NCBI GenBank assembly: GCA_015999875.1
Contig: JAECRG010000001.1
Location: 62,001 to 126,000 of the forward strand
From: Candidatus Saccharimonadota bacterium
GTDB taxonomy: Bacteria; Patescibacteriota; Saccharimonadia; Saccharimonadales; Saccharimonadaceae
DNA: 64,000 nucleotides
Direction: 5' to 3'
Shown: piece by piece, positions 1 through 9,098 of the stretch
How the letters are laid out: each line of letters opens with the position of its first letter
Numbering within the stretch: position 1 is the first letter of the stretch
Translations under genes and position numbers: made by a program
Notes under the pieces: model-generated
Databases searched by the model: none
What the model was told of the DNA's origin: nothing
Seen by the model: the letters and a program-made list of their open reading frames with translations, nothing else

Positions 1-205
1 CTGCATCCAGGTGACTAATCACCTGCTTGAAGCCTTTTCCGTCGATACGGTAGCCGATCTCCCAGTTGCGTGAGATCCAGTTCGAGTCTTCTGGAAATAT
101 CTTTTGGCTGGCATCTACCAGTCCCAGGAGCGTCCTTCCTGTCTCGTTCTTCGCTTCGAAGATCCTCTTGCTGGTGCCCTTAACTTCCAAGATGGGGATA
201 GGCAT
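1..205 (-). CDS. Hypothetical protein, C-terminus cut by window edge (MPIPILEVKGTSKRIFEAKNETGRTLLGLVDASQ...)
   Basis: Open minus-strand frame to the left edge, ATG at 205, Shine-Dalgarno-like AAGGAGT just upstream; absent from the ORF track because it has no stop in the window. Confidence 0.55.
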   Translation of the reverse strand, partial: MPIPILEVKGTSKRIFEAKNETGRTLLGLVDASQKIFPEDSNWISRNWEIGYRIDGKGFKQVISHLDA

Positions 206-296
206 GGCCTACTCCTTCCGCGCTGGGTGGTTTATCGACAATCTAGCTTAGCTACTTTAGATCATTTACCGAATAATGTCAATAGTCTGTGTCTGG

Positions 297-302
297 TATA
301 CT
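297..302 (+). promoter_or_regulatory. Extended -10 (TGGTATACT) 8 nt upstream of glgB ATG, putative leaderless promoter
   Basis: TGgTATACT then aaatacta then ATG. Confidence 0.55.
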
Positions 303-310
303 AAATACTA

Positions 311-2266
311 ATGGTTAAAAAAATCACCACTATAGATCCATGGCTTGAGCCCTATACTGACAAGCTCAAAGCTCGAAACTGGCATGTTATTGAAAACTCC
401 CGGCGCATACTTGGCGGTAAATCTGCAAGTGAATTTGCACTCGGTCATTTGTATTTCGGATTGCATCGCACCGAGACTGGCTGGGTGCTGCGCGAATGGC
501 TGCCAAATGCGACGAAAGTGGTGCTGGTGGGTGATTTTAGCGAATGGCAAGACGACGAGCAATACGAGTTCGTGCGCGACGAGGACAACTGGATACTTGA
601 ATTACCTGCTAAGACTCTCAGGCACAGGGACAACTACAAGCTACACGTGTACTGGGATGGCGGCGATGACTATCGCCTGCCTGCATATGTGCGCTATGCG
701 GTGCAGGATCCAGATACAAAGATATTCACCGCACAGGTCTGGGCGCCGAAGCATGAGTTTGCTTGGACCGACCAAGGATTCAGGCCTTCAGTCGACGTGC
801 CACTTATCTACGAAGCTCATGTGGGGATGAGCTCGGAAGATGAGACTGTGGCAAGCTATAATTACTTCACTCGCCACGTGCTAGCTCGCATCAAAAAAGC
901 TGGCTACAACACAGTGCAGCTCATGGCTATAGCAGAACATCCGTACTACGGAAGTTTTGGCTACCATGTGTCAAATTATTTTGCGCCAAGTTCGCGGTTT
1001 GGCACACCAGACGATTTTAGGGCACTTATCAATACAGCTCACGGTATGGGGCTGCGCGTTATCATCGATATCGTACACTCACATTCTGTCAAAAACGAAA
1101 CAGAAGGCCTGAGTCGCCAGGATGGCACATATAACCAGTATTTTCACGAGGGTGAACGCGGGCATCACGTCCAGTGGGACTCTCGTACATTTGATTACGG
1201 CAAGCCGGAAGTCGCACATTTCTTGTTAAGTAATTGTCGCTATTGGCTTGATGAGTTTCATGTAGATGGCTATCGGTTTGATGGTGTGACAAGCATGCTG
1301 TACCACAGTCATGGACTCGAAAAAGCGTTTACAAGTTACGAAGATTATTTTGGCGGCGATGTAGACCTCGACGCACTCACCTATCTCACGCTGGCAAACG
1401 CGGTGGTGCACAGTGCAAAGCCAGAAGCTATCACGATTGCGGAAGATATGAGCGCTATGCCTGGGCTTGCCGCACCAGTAGAAGCCGGTGGCGTTGGGTT
1501 TGATTACCGCCTCAGTATGGGCGTGCCAGACATCTGGATTAAGACTCTCAAGCATAAAAAAGATGAAGACTGGGATCTTGCCGAGCTGCTCTATGAGGTG
1601 ACATCTCGCCGACCAGAGGAGCAAGTGATTAGCTATGCAGAAAGTCATGATCAGGCACTCGTGGGAGATAAGACGTTAATCTTTCGCTTGGCGGACAAAG
1701 AAATATATGACCACATGCTTGTCGCTGATGACAATATTGTAATTGATCGAGCAACGAGCTTACATAAAATGATTCGTCTACTCACGGCGACAGCTCATGG
1801 CGGGGGCTATCTCAATTTTATGGGAAATGAATTTGGCCATCCGGAATGGATTGACTTCCCTAGGGAGGGAAACGACTGGTCGTATAAATATGCTTGCCGT
1901 CAATGGAATCTCGTGGACGACAAGAAGCTCAAATATAGTCAGCTTGGCGCATTTGACAAGGCTATGATTACACAACTACGCGGCATTTCTGGTGATGTCG
2001 AATATAGCTACGTGCATCAGGATGATCATGTGCTGTCGTATGCGCGGGGTGACAAGCTCATCGTGTATAACTTCTCGCCAACTGATTCGTATACAGAGTA
2101 TGCCTTGCCCGTTCCCGCGGTCAAATACCACATCACGCTGTCATCGGATGAGGCTGCGTTTGGTGGTCACGATCGTATTGATACGAGGCTGGAGTATGAA
2201 GCAGCTGACGGGTACATAAAGCTCTATCTACCTGCACGCACAGCCTTAGTGCTTACTGCGAAATAA
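311..2266 (+). CDS. glgB: 1,4-alpha-glucan branching enzyme, GH13 family, eukaryote-like type
   Basis: 651 aa; CBM48-like N-terminus (LREWLPNATKVVLVGDFSEW) and GH13 motifs DIVHSH, DGYRFDGVTSM, AED, ESHDQ. Confidence 0.9.
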   Translation: MVKKITTIDPWLEPYTDKLKARNWHVIENSRRILGGKSASEFALGHLYFGLHRTETGWVLREWLPNATKVVLVGDFSEWQDDEQYEFVRDEDNWILELPAKTLRHRDNYKLHVYWDGGDDYRLPAYVRYAVQDPDTKIFTAQVWAPKHEFAWTDQGFRPSVDVPLIYEAHVGMSSEDETVASYNYFTRHVLARIKKAGYNTVQLMAIAEHPYYGSFGYHVSNYFAPSSRFGTPDDFRALINTAHGMGLRVIIDIVHSHSVKNETEGLSRQDGTYNQYFHEGERGHHVQWDSRTFDYGKPEVAHFLLSNCRYWLDEFHVDGYRFDGVTSMLYHSHGLEKAFTSYEDYFGGDVDLDALTYLTLANAVVHSAKPEAITIAEDMSAMPGLAAPVEAGGVGFDYRLSMGVPDIWIKTLKHKKDEDWDLAELLYEVTSRRPEEQVISYAESHDQALVGDKTLIFRLADKEIYDHMLVADDNIVIDRATSLHKMIRLLTATAHGGGYLNFMGNEFGHPEWIDFPREGNDWSYKYACRQWNLVDDKKLKYSQLGAFDKAMITQLRGISGDVEYSYVHQDDHVLSYARGDKLIVYNFSPTDSYTEYALPVPAVKYHITLSSDEAAFGGHDRIDTRLEYEAADGYIKLYLPARTALVLTAK

Positions 2267-2271
2267 TGTTA

Positions 2272-3291
2272 CTATCTGGATGTATGAGGCAAACGTACTG
2301 TAAAAATACTACCTTCTCCAGGCGCACTCTCTACACTCAAAGTACCATGATGGGCTTTGATAAGTTTATGTGCTATAGGTAGGCCTAGCCCATAGCCTTC
2401 TGTCTGTGAACGTGAGCTGTCTGCGCGATAAAATCGTGAAAATATATGTTGTGCATCCTGCTCCGAAATACCAATCCCAGTATCCGCGACGCTGATTGAT
2501 ACCCCTTGTTTGTCATCGACGGTGGCTGTAAGCGTGATAGTAGAATCTTCAGGGCTGTATTTGACAGCGTTATCTATCAGGATGGTAAGTACCTGAGTTA
2601 AAGCTCCTTGGTCGGCGCGTATGGTAATCGAGGGGGTCTGGTCATTAACTGCTATACGCTTGGATGCCGCTTTTGGCGCAACGGCGGCAAGCGCCGTGCC
2701 TATCGCGTCCTGCAGCTTGAAATCTATAATCTGAACTTGAGAATCGCGCGAAAGCAATCTAAGCAAGCCGTCAGTGAGTTGTTGCAGGCGGTCGACTTCA
2801 TCTAGGTTTTCTTGGATTGTTCGTTTGGCATCAGATAGCGTGAGCTTTTTTCGACGAAGTGCTACTTCGTTTGATGTGCGTAGCGCCGTGAGGGGGGTAC
2901 GGAGCTCGTGGCTTGCATCACTTACGAACTGAGTTTGTGCATCCATAGCCTCTTCAATAGGCTCGAGTGTGCGGCGCGCGAGGTAATAGCTCAAGATCGC
3001 CCCACCACATAATACGATGAGATTAATAGTCGTAAGTTTTGCAAAAATATCTTGCTTCCCCTCCTCGATACGCGTTTCTATAAACGATCTAAACCCAGAA
3101 GGTGTTTGCATCGGAAAATCAGACGATTGTATATTAAAACGTGGTGGGCGTTGACGTTCGAGCTGACTCACTGACGTGCTGTATAGCACAACACTAAAGC
3201 TCAGACTCATGATCATGATGATGCTCAGGTACGTGAGCATCAATCGAGCAGTGTCGGTTCGAAAAAAGCTCCGCAATTGCGCGCGCGTCAC
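2272..3291 (-). CDS. Sensor histidine kinase
   Basis: Two N-terminal TM segments, H-box VSDASHELRTPLTAL, N-box LIDNAVKYS, G-boxes DTGIGI and GYGLGLPIA. Confidence 0.92.
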   Translation of the reverse strand: MTRAQLRSFFRTDTARLMLTYLSIIMIMSLSFSVVLYSTSVSQLERQRPPRFNIQSSDFPMQTPSGFRSFIETRIEEGKQDIFAKLTTINLIVLCGGAILSYYLARRTLEPIEEAMDAQTQFVSDASHELRTPLTALRTSNEVALRRKKLTLSDAKRTIQENLDEVDRLQQLTDGLLRLLSRDSQVQIIDFKLQDAIGTALAAVAPKAASKRIAVNDQTPSITIRADQGALTQVLTILIDNAVKYSPEDSTITLTATVDDKQGVSISVADTGIGISEQDAQHIFSRFYRADSSRSQTEGYGLGLPIAHKLIKAHHGTLSVESAPGEGSIFTVRLPHTSR

Positions 3292-3294
3292 GAT

Positions 3295-3972
3295 TTACTC
3301 GTTGTCCTTGATGATATAGCCAAATCCACGCATCGTCTCTATGATTGCACGGCCCTCAAAAGGCTTATCGACTTTGTTGCGGATGTAGTTTACAAATACT
3401 TCGACATTGTTTGGCAGTATGTCTGCGTCGAAATCCCAAACATGAGTCATAATGTTGCTTTTACTGACGACACGGTTTTTGTTGCGGAGCATGTATTCGA
3501 GAATCGAGAATTCTTTGGACGTGAGTGGGATTAGCTTGTCGGCTCGTTTGACTGATCGATTCACTGTATCGAGCTTGAGGTCCTCTACAGTGAGGACTTC
3601 CGCAAGCTTCTCGTGCGGACGCCTCAAGATGGCACGTACACGGGCAAGCAATACCTCGAATGAAAATGGTTTAGCCACATAGTCATCCGCACCACTATCA
3701 AGTCCTTTGATGATGTCTTCGGTTTGGTCTTTTGCGGTGAGTAATATAATCGGGGTGTGATTTTCGTCGGCGCGCAGTTTGCGACACACCTCGATACCAT
3801 TGAGCTTTGGCATCATCACATCTAACAAAATTAAGTCATATTCATCCGCCGAAGCAGTATTGTAGCCTGCTTCGCCGTCGTATTCCACATCAACAGCATA
3901 ACCCTCGTCCATGAGGCCTTCGCGAATTGCGCGGGCAATTCTATGTTCGTCTTCTATCACAAGTATCTTCAT
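3295..3972 (-). CDS. OmpR/PhoB-family response regulator
   Basis: Receiver DVMMPKLNG and K..KPFSF motifs, winged-helix C-terminus; TACAAT 7 nt before ATG. Confidence 0.93.
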   Translation of the reverse strand: MKILVIEDEHRIARAIREGLMDEGYAVDVEYDGEAGYNTASADEYDLILLDVMMPKLNGIEVCRKLRADENHTPIILLTAKDQTEDIIKGLDSGADDYVAKPFSFEVLLARVRAILRRPHEKLAEVLTVEDLKLDTVNRSVKRADKLIPLTSKEFSILEYMLRNKNRVVSKSNIMTHVWDFDADILPNNVEVFVNYIRNKVDKPFEGRAIIETMRGFGYIIKDNE

Positions 3973-4029
3973 AGTACCTATTGTAAGATGTAATGCTTAG
4001 TCATTTCTTAAAACTAACCCTATTATAGC

Positions 4030-4052
4030 AAAACACCCCGACATCGCGGGGT
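4030..4052 (-). terminator. Rho-independent terminator after the ABC ATPase gene
   Basis: CACCCCG...CGGGGTG hairpin followed by TTTT on the minus strand. Confidence 0.75.
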
Positions 4053-4069
4053 GCTAAGCGTAGTATGTG

Positions 4070-4747
4070 TTACTTTTTGACTTCTGTCAGTTTTCCGTCA
4101 CTAAGGCGAAACGTTCGATCTGTTTTGCCGGCTATCTCAAGGTCGTGTGTGACGACAATGATAGTGGTTTTTTCTTGTTTGGCTAGTTTGTGAAGCAGGT
4201 CAAACACCATTCTGCCCGTTTGTTCGTCGAGATTGCCTGTAGGTTCGTCAGCTAAGATGACGCTTGGTTGATTTGCTAAAGCTCGTGCAATAGATACACG
4301 TTGCTGCTGCCCACCGCTAAGACGCCCGGGTTTGCGTCGCATCTGATCGTCTTCTAGACCGACTTGTCGAAGTAACTCGATAGCTCTAGTTTTGCGTTCT
4401 GCATTGCCGCTGCCGGCAAACTCCATCGGCAGCATCACGTTTTCGATAGCTGTGAGATTTGGGATGAGGTTATAGTTTTGGAATACGAAGCCTATTTTGT
4501 GACAGCGATAGCGAATGAGGCTATGGTCATTCATTTTGGCGATATCTTCACTATCAACTTTTATACTACCTCCGGATGGCTTATCGAGCGCACCAAGCAT
4601 GCTGAGAAGTGTACTTTTGCCACTACCGCTCTTACCAATAATCGAGACAAATTCACCACGATCGACAGAAAATTTCATATCACTGACTGCGTGGACTTCC
4701 TCTCCTCCGGATTTGAACGTACGTGTGAGGTGATCTACTACTAACAT
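4070..4747 (-). CDS. ABC transporter ATP-binding protein (MacB/LolD-like)
   Basis: Walker A GKSGSGKST, LSGGQQQRVSIARAL, Walker B ILADEPTGNLD. Confidence 0.93.
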   Translation of the reverse strand: MLVVDHLTRTFKSGGEEVHAVSDMKFSVDRGEFVSIIGKSGSGKSTLLSMLGALDKPSGGSIKVDSEDIAKMNDHSLIRYRCHKIGFVFQNYNLIPNLTAIENVMLPMEFAGSGNAERKTRAIELLRQVGLEDDQMRRKPGRLSGGQQQRVSIARALANQPSVILADEPTGNLDEQTGRMVFDLLHKLAKQEKTTIIVVTHDLEIAGKTDRTFRLSDGKLTEVKK

Positions 4748-4754
4748 ATGAATC

Positions 4755-6134
4755 CTATTCTGCCCTCATGACTTCCGCCGGGCGTACTTTTGATATAAAT
4801 ATCGAGGCTAGTGCGCTCCCAATGACGGCAATTATAAGCGCTGCGCCGATGCCGTAGAATATAATCTCCCACCCTACATTAGCCTGAATGTTTTCTACGC
4901 TTTGTTGCAGTGCTCTGCCCGTACCGCGACCACCACCCATCATACCGCCAGGCCCACCTGGCTGTGTAGTGGAGCTAGAAGTGCTGACAAGAGCACTGGT
5001 GATCGGCGCTGCGGCTGCCACACCAACACCGATGCCAATAACGGCGCCGAGCAAGGTAAGCGTGACAGCTTCTACTATAAACTGACCCATGATGACGGCG
5101 TTACTGCCCCCGATAGCCTTGATTACTCCAATCTCTCGGCGACGTTCGCGCACAATCATAATCATGGTGAGCAGGATAATTATCGCACCTGCAAATATCG
5201 CACCGATTAAACTGTAGAGCGAAATAGTCTGAATATTTTGAAGTGGCTCGACTGCCGAAGCGACTTGACTTTCGGAATCAGTTACATCACCGCTATGTCC
5301 TATCGCAGTCTTGGCTGCCGCACTGACGCTGCCAATATTATCTATACTGTCGATATTCAGGGTGATACTGGTAAGCTGATCTGTTTGACCGCTAAGCGTT
5401 TGTACTACGCCGAGTGGCATGACAACTTGGTTGTTTGCGAAAGCGGTGCCTGTGTCGTAGATGGCGATCACTTTGACGGTTTCCCCGTACGCAGTAAATG
5501 TTGAACCGACGGTCAGTTTATTTTTATCAGCTAGCGCTTTTCCGATAATCGCTACATTTTCGGTAGAGTCACCTGCGAACACCTCTCCGGAGGTGATTTT
5601 GACGGACGTACCATCCGAGGCGAGTGATTTTTCGGGGTTGTTTGAGCCGATTAAAGTAACTGGCGGAGTAAATGTGCGAGTGACTTCTCCACTACTGCTC
5701 GTGCTCTGTCCGCCACCCATACCGCCAGACGGCATGCTCGGGGGTGCTTGCTGGAACCCAACGCCTGAGCGTGCTGCATTGCGTTGGCCGAGTGAGCCGG
5801 CGTCTATCCCGGATTCAAGATCTGTATTGTCTGTAGTGAGTCTGTCGCTAACAGATTGCACAGTGCTTGAGACGTGGTCGATGTCAGCAAGTGTCGTCGC
5901 TTGTTTGGAGGTAAGAGGCTCTCCTCCTCCTTCAAATCCGCGTGCACCGGCCGGTGCTACAGTAACCGTGTTGCCTACGGACGACTTAACGGTTTCGATC
6001 TTTGAGGTGACTGCTTGCCTAGCTACGAGCATCGAAAGCGCGAGACCGATACTGATACCGAGTATGATCACGATCGACCCGGTTCGTATGATATTGCGAA
6101 ACGCATTTCGGGCGCCTCGAGAAATCATATTCAT
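4755..6134 (-). CDS. MacB/FtsX-family ABC permease
   Basis: N-terminal TM, periplasmic MacB-like domain, three C-terminal TMs; start revised to MNMISRGARNAFRNIIRT preceded by AAGGAG. Confidence 0.88.
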   Translation of the reverse strand: MNMISRGARNAFRNIIRTGSIVIILGISIGLALSMLVARQAVTSKIETVKSSVGNTVTVAPAGARGFEGGGEPLTSKQATTLADIDHVSSTVQSVSDRLTTDNTDLESGIDAGSLGQRNAARSGVGFQQAPPSMPSGGMGGGQSTSSSGEVTRTFTPPVTLIGSNNPEKSLASDGTSVKITSGEVFAGDSTENVAIIGKALADKNKLTVGSTFTAYGETVKVIAIYDTGTAFANNQVVMPLGVVQTLSGQTDQLTSITLNIDSIDNIGSVSAAAKTAIGHSGDVTDSESQVASAVEPLQNIQTISLYSLIGAIFAGAIIILLTMIMIVRERRREIGVIKAIGGSNAVIMGQFIVEAVTLTLLGAVIGIGVGVAAAAPITSALVSTSSSTTQPGGPGGMMGGGRGTGRALQQSVENIQANVGWEIIFYGIGAALIIAVIGSALASIFISKVRPAEVMRAE

Positions 6135-6278
6135 TTGTTTCTCCTTGGTTATGTTTTGTTGCCTAGTCAGAAGAATACTTGGCTTATATAAAACCAAACT
6201 TAATATATGTATGTTGATGACAGGTTTATGATGCTATATAAATATTCGATAAAAACTCTAACTATTTTTTGCCAAAAT

Positions 6279-6309
6279 ATAATAGCGCACCCTGAGGGCG
6301 CGCTATTAT
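6279..6309 (-). terminator. Intrinsic terminator-like hairpin
   Basis: ATAATAGCGC(A)CCCTgAGGGCGCGCTATTAT inverted repeat just after the 6327-6641 gene. Confidence 0.6.
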
Positions 6310-6326
6310 GTCTGTGGTGAATCTTG

Positions 6327-6641
6327 TTACTTCTTTTTTTCGAAGTCTACTTCGATACCTTCTGAAGTGTTAAGAATGAGGTTTGCGATGAGCGCAAATA
6401 CTGCGCCATAGAGCCAGCCTACGAGAAATAGTACGCCAGGGATAACTAGTAGTGCTATCAATACCGCGCCAATGCTTGCGAAGATTTTGCTAAACACGTC
6501 GAGCTGATCCTGTTCTACGACAACTGCGAGGCCTCCGAACATTGCGATAAAGCCATAGATCACTCCTAGGATTGCGTGAGCGACACCGACATATTTTGCT
6601 ACAGATGCAACGCCGAGTCGGCGAATCATGATTTTTTCCAT
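6327..6641 (-). CDS. Small membrane protein of unknown function
   Basis: 104 aa, two hydrophobic segments; start may be the internal MIRRLG. Confidence 0.6.
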   Translation of the reverse strand: MEKIMIRRLGVASVAKYVGVAHAILGVIYGFIAMFGGLAVVVEQDQLDVFSKIFASIGAVLIALLVIPGVLFLVGWLYGAVFALIANLILNTSEGIEVDFEKKK

Positions 6642-6725
6642 ACACTACTTCCTCTCGTTAGTTTTGAGTGTAGCGTATCCTAAAGTAGAATATAAGTCAA
6701 ACACAAGCGTTGGGAATATTCAGAC

Positions 6726-8501
6726 TTAGTCTTCTGAAGTTGTAGGCGGTGCAATAAGGGCCTGTAGGGTTCGTGTTTTATCTGCGTTCCAGTTTTGTGG
6801 CTTTGTGGCTGCGGCGAGTGGCGCTACTGTGTCTTGGCTATAGTCGTGACCGTTGTCACCAGAGATGGTGAGTGAATATATCTGATCGATTGCTACCTGC
6901 AGAAACGTGACAACCGGGAACCAGTATAGATGCGACGATACTCCCCTTCCCGGTGCTTCGCGCATCCAATCTGGTTTGGCGTAGAGTAAGCGTGCGTCAA
7001 ACCAAACGAACGGATCGGTAGCGTATTGGAAATAGACGATTTTGTAGCGTGGGTCTGTATCGTTGAGTACATCTCTTGAGTTTGTTACAAATTTGATCAC
7101 TTTTGCGTGATGATAGACTGGTTCGACTTGCGGTGTACCTGCATCTCTGTCTCGTGTGATGGTGCGCCATGGTTCGCTGAAGCCGGGGGTGCCGACGAAG
7201 AAGCCCGCGTCGAGCCTGTTTTCGAAGTCATTTTCACCAGCGAAATCTGATTGACCTCCGTATGAGCCGAGGCTGAGGCCGTAGGCGATGAGTTTGGGTC
7301 TCGTATCTTGTGGCATGGAATGAAGTTTGTCCTCGACAGTGTTAAGGAGTTCTTTTGCCATAGAAGTCGCATCACCTTGGTCGAGCACAAACGCAAACCC
7401 GCTAGGGAGATATGAATACTGTGTAGCGACGATAGCGGTGTCGCCATCATGCATGTATTCAAGTGCGGCTACCGTCTCGGCCTCGATCCAGCCGGATCCA
7501 GTCGGGGTTGCAACAACTAGCATTTTTCTATCAAATGCACCCGTACGTTCTAGCTCTTTCATGGCGAGCTCAACTTGTGCGTGGCGACCATCGGCATTGT
7601 TGAGGCCAGCATATACGCGGACAGGTTCTTTGGCTGGCTTGCCGGTGAACTGTGAAATGGCATTAGCATCAGGTCCACTCGATACGAAGCGCCGTCCCTC
7701 TCTGCCCAGTCCTTCCCAGTTTGCAGCTGACCCTGTGCTACCAGAGCGTAGTCTAGAGTTTGGCTGCGGGAACGCAGGGTCAATATAATTGTTGGCAGAC
7801 TTGTAGCTACTATCTATCGCAACGATTGCCGTGCGCTCGAGCAATCCAGTTATTGTGCCGGCAATGACAAATATGGCAAGTGCGAAGACGGAGATTACGC
7901 CCGTATAAGGTGGCAAGAACGTAAGTTTTGCGCCCCAATTAGTTATACGCCTACAGATCCAACCTATGCTTTTTTGGATTACATATAATAGTACAAACAC
8001 AGCGAGTGCAATCGATACTATGGTAAGTGTGCTGAGGTTGGAGATCGGTGGTTGGTCGAGTAGTGCACGCTGGTCGTTTTGCCAGTAGCGGGCTAATAAG
8101 CTACTTGCTGCGATACATACTATACTGACGACGCCCAAGGCAACCCATGCACGATGCTTTGTCGCACTGTTTGGCTCGGCGATGCGATGCCATTTCCGCG
8201 CGATATAGCTGGCAAATACACCGATGCTATACCCTATCGCAAAGCCTACTCCTGCTACAACACCCATAAAAAGTGCGGGTCGCGGCATGAGTGAAGGCGT
8301 GAGTGCGATAAAATATCCGACCAATCCAAAAGAGATGCCGAGATAATTGAATCTGATGCAGGATAAAGCTTGCTGTATATGTTTTTTGTGCTTTTTGATA
8401 CAGTTATAATAGCATGAAAGGAGTCGAATGTAGACAGCCTGGCATGCCTCTCGCCAGATTAAACTATTCGATATATGCACCATACTACTCTGCGTAGCCA
8501 C
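6726..8501 (-). CDS. Membrane alpha/beta-hydrolase family protein (actinobacterial Abhydrolase_9-like)
   Basis: N-terminal TM helices (SFGLVGYFIALTPSLMPRP), GLSLGSYGG nucleophile elbow; exact start unresolved. Confidence 0.7.
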   Translation of the reverse strand: MATQSSMVHISNSLIWREACQAVYIRLLSCYYNCIKKHKKHIQQALSCIRFNYLGISFGLVGYFIALTPSLMPRPALFMGVVAGVGFAIGYSIGVFASYIARKWHRIAEPNSATKHRAWVALGVVSIVCIAASSLLARYWQNDQRALLDQPPISNLSTLTIVSIALAVFVLLYVIQKSIGWICRRITNWGAKLTFLPPYTGVISVFALAIFVIAGTITGLLERTAIVAIDSSYKSANNYIDPAFPQPNSRLRSGSTGSAANWEGLGREGRRFVSSGPDANAISQFTGKPAKEPVRVYAGLNNADGRHAQVELAMKELERTGAFDRKMLVVATPTGSGWIEAETVAALEYMHDGDTAIVATQYSYLPSGFAFVLDQGDATSMAKELLNTVEDKLHSMPQDTRPKLIAYGLSLGSYGGQSDFAGENDFENRLDAGFFVGTPGFSEPWRTITRDRDAGTPQVEPVYHHAKVIKFVTNSRDVLNDTDPRYKIVYFQYATDPFVWFDARLLYAKPDWMREAPGRGVSSHLYWFPVVTFLQVAIDQIYSLTISGDNGHDYSQDTVAPLAAATKPQNWNADKTRTLQALIAPPTTSED

Positions 8502-8565
8502 GCTGGTAACAAAGTCTGTCTTATAATAAATATGAATCTTTGAAATATTTATACCTATTGTTTCG

Positions 8566-8571
8566 TATAAT
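8566..8571 (+). promoter_or_regulatory. -10 element TATAAT 7 nt before ATG 8579 of the sigma factor gene
   Basis: TATAAT-gagcatg-ATG. Confidence 0.5.
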
Positions 8572-8578
8572 GAGCATG

Positions 8579-9098
8579 ATGAAAGAAAAAGATTGCATAG
8601 CTCAAATACTATCAGGAGACACTGAACAGTATCGAGAACTCGTAGAGCGTTATCAGACAGGTCTTATTATTCACTGCGAGAATATCCTCAAGGACCGGCA
8701 AGAAGGCGAAGATGTGGCGCAAGAAGCATTCATTAAAGCGTATAGAAGCTTGCCGGGTTTTGATACTGAGAAAGCTAGCTTTTCTACGTGGTTATATCGT
8801 ATTGCAACAAACCTCTGCATCGATACACTGCGAAAAAATAAACGAAAAGTACATGTTAAAGATATAGAGTTTCATCTTGAGACGATGCTCCCGAAGCATA
8901 TCGAACAAGAAGAGATTGAGCATATTCGAAAGTTGGTAGCAGAACTCGACCCCCCCCAAATATGCAGAAATTATCAAAGCTTATTTTTGGGAAGGAAAAA
9001 GTTATCAGGAACTTGCCGATACCTACGACACGAGCACTGGAACTATCGGGACATGGATAAGTCGTGCGAAATCACAACTGAGGGAGAAGCTCGCATGA
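8579..9098 (+). CDS. ECF-family RNA polymerase sigma factor, interrupted by +1 C in a C8 run (8950-8957)
   Basis: Sigma2 (GEDVAQEAFIKAYRSLPGF, WLYRIATNLCID) in the first frame; sigma4 (PPKYAEIIKAYFWEGKSYQELADTYDTSTGTIGTWISRAKSQLREKLA*) in the shifted frame, stop TGA 9096-9098. Confidence 0.85.

Noticed and set aside
1226-1648. Long antisense ORFs inside glgB and many other genes
   Set aside because: They mirror the coding strand of strongly supported genes and lack recognisable domains or SD/-10 signals
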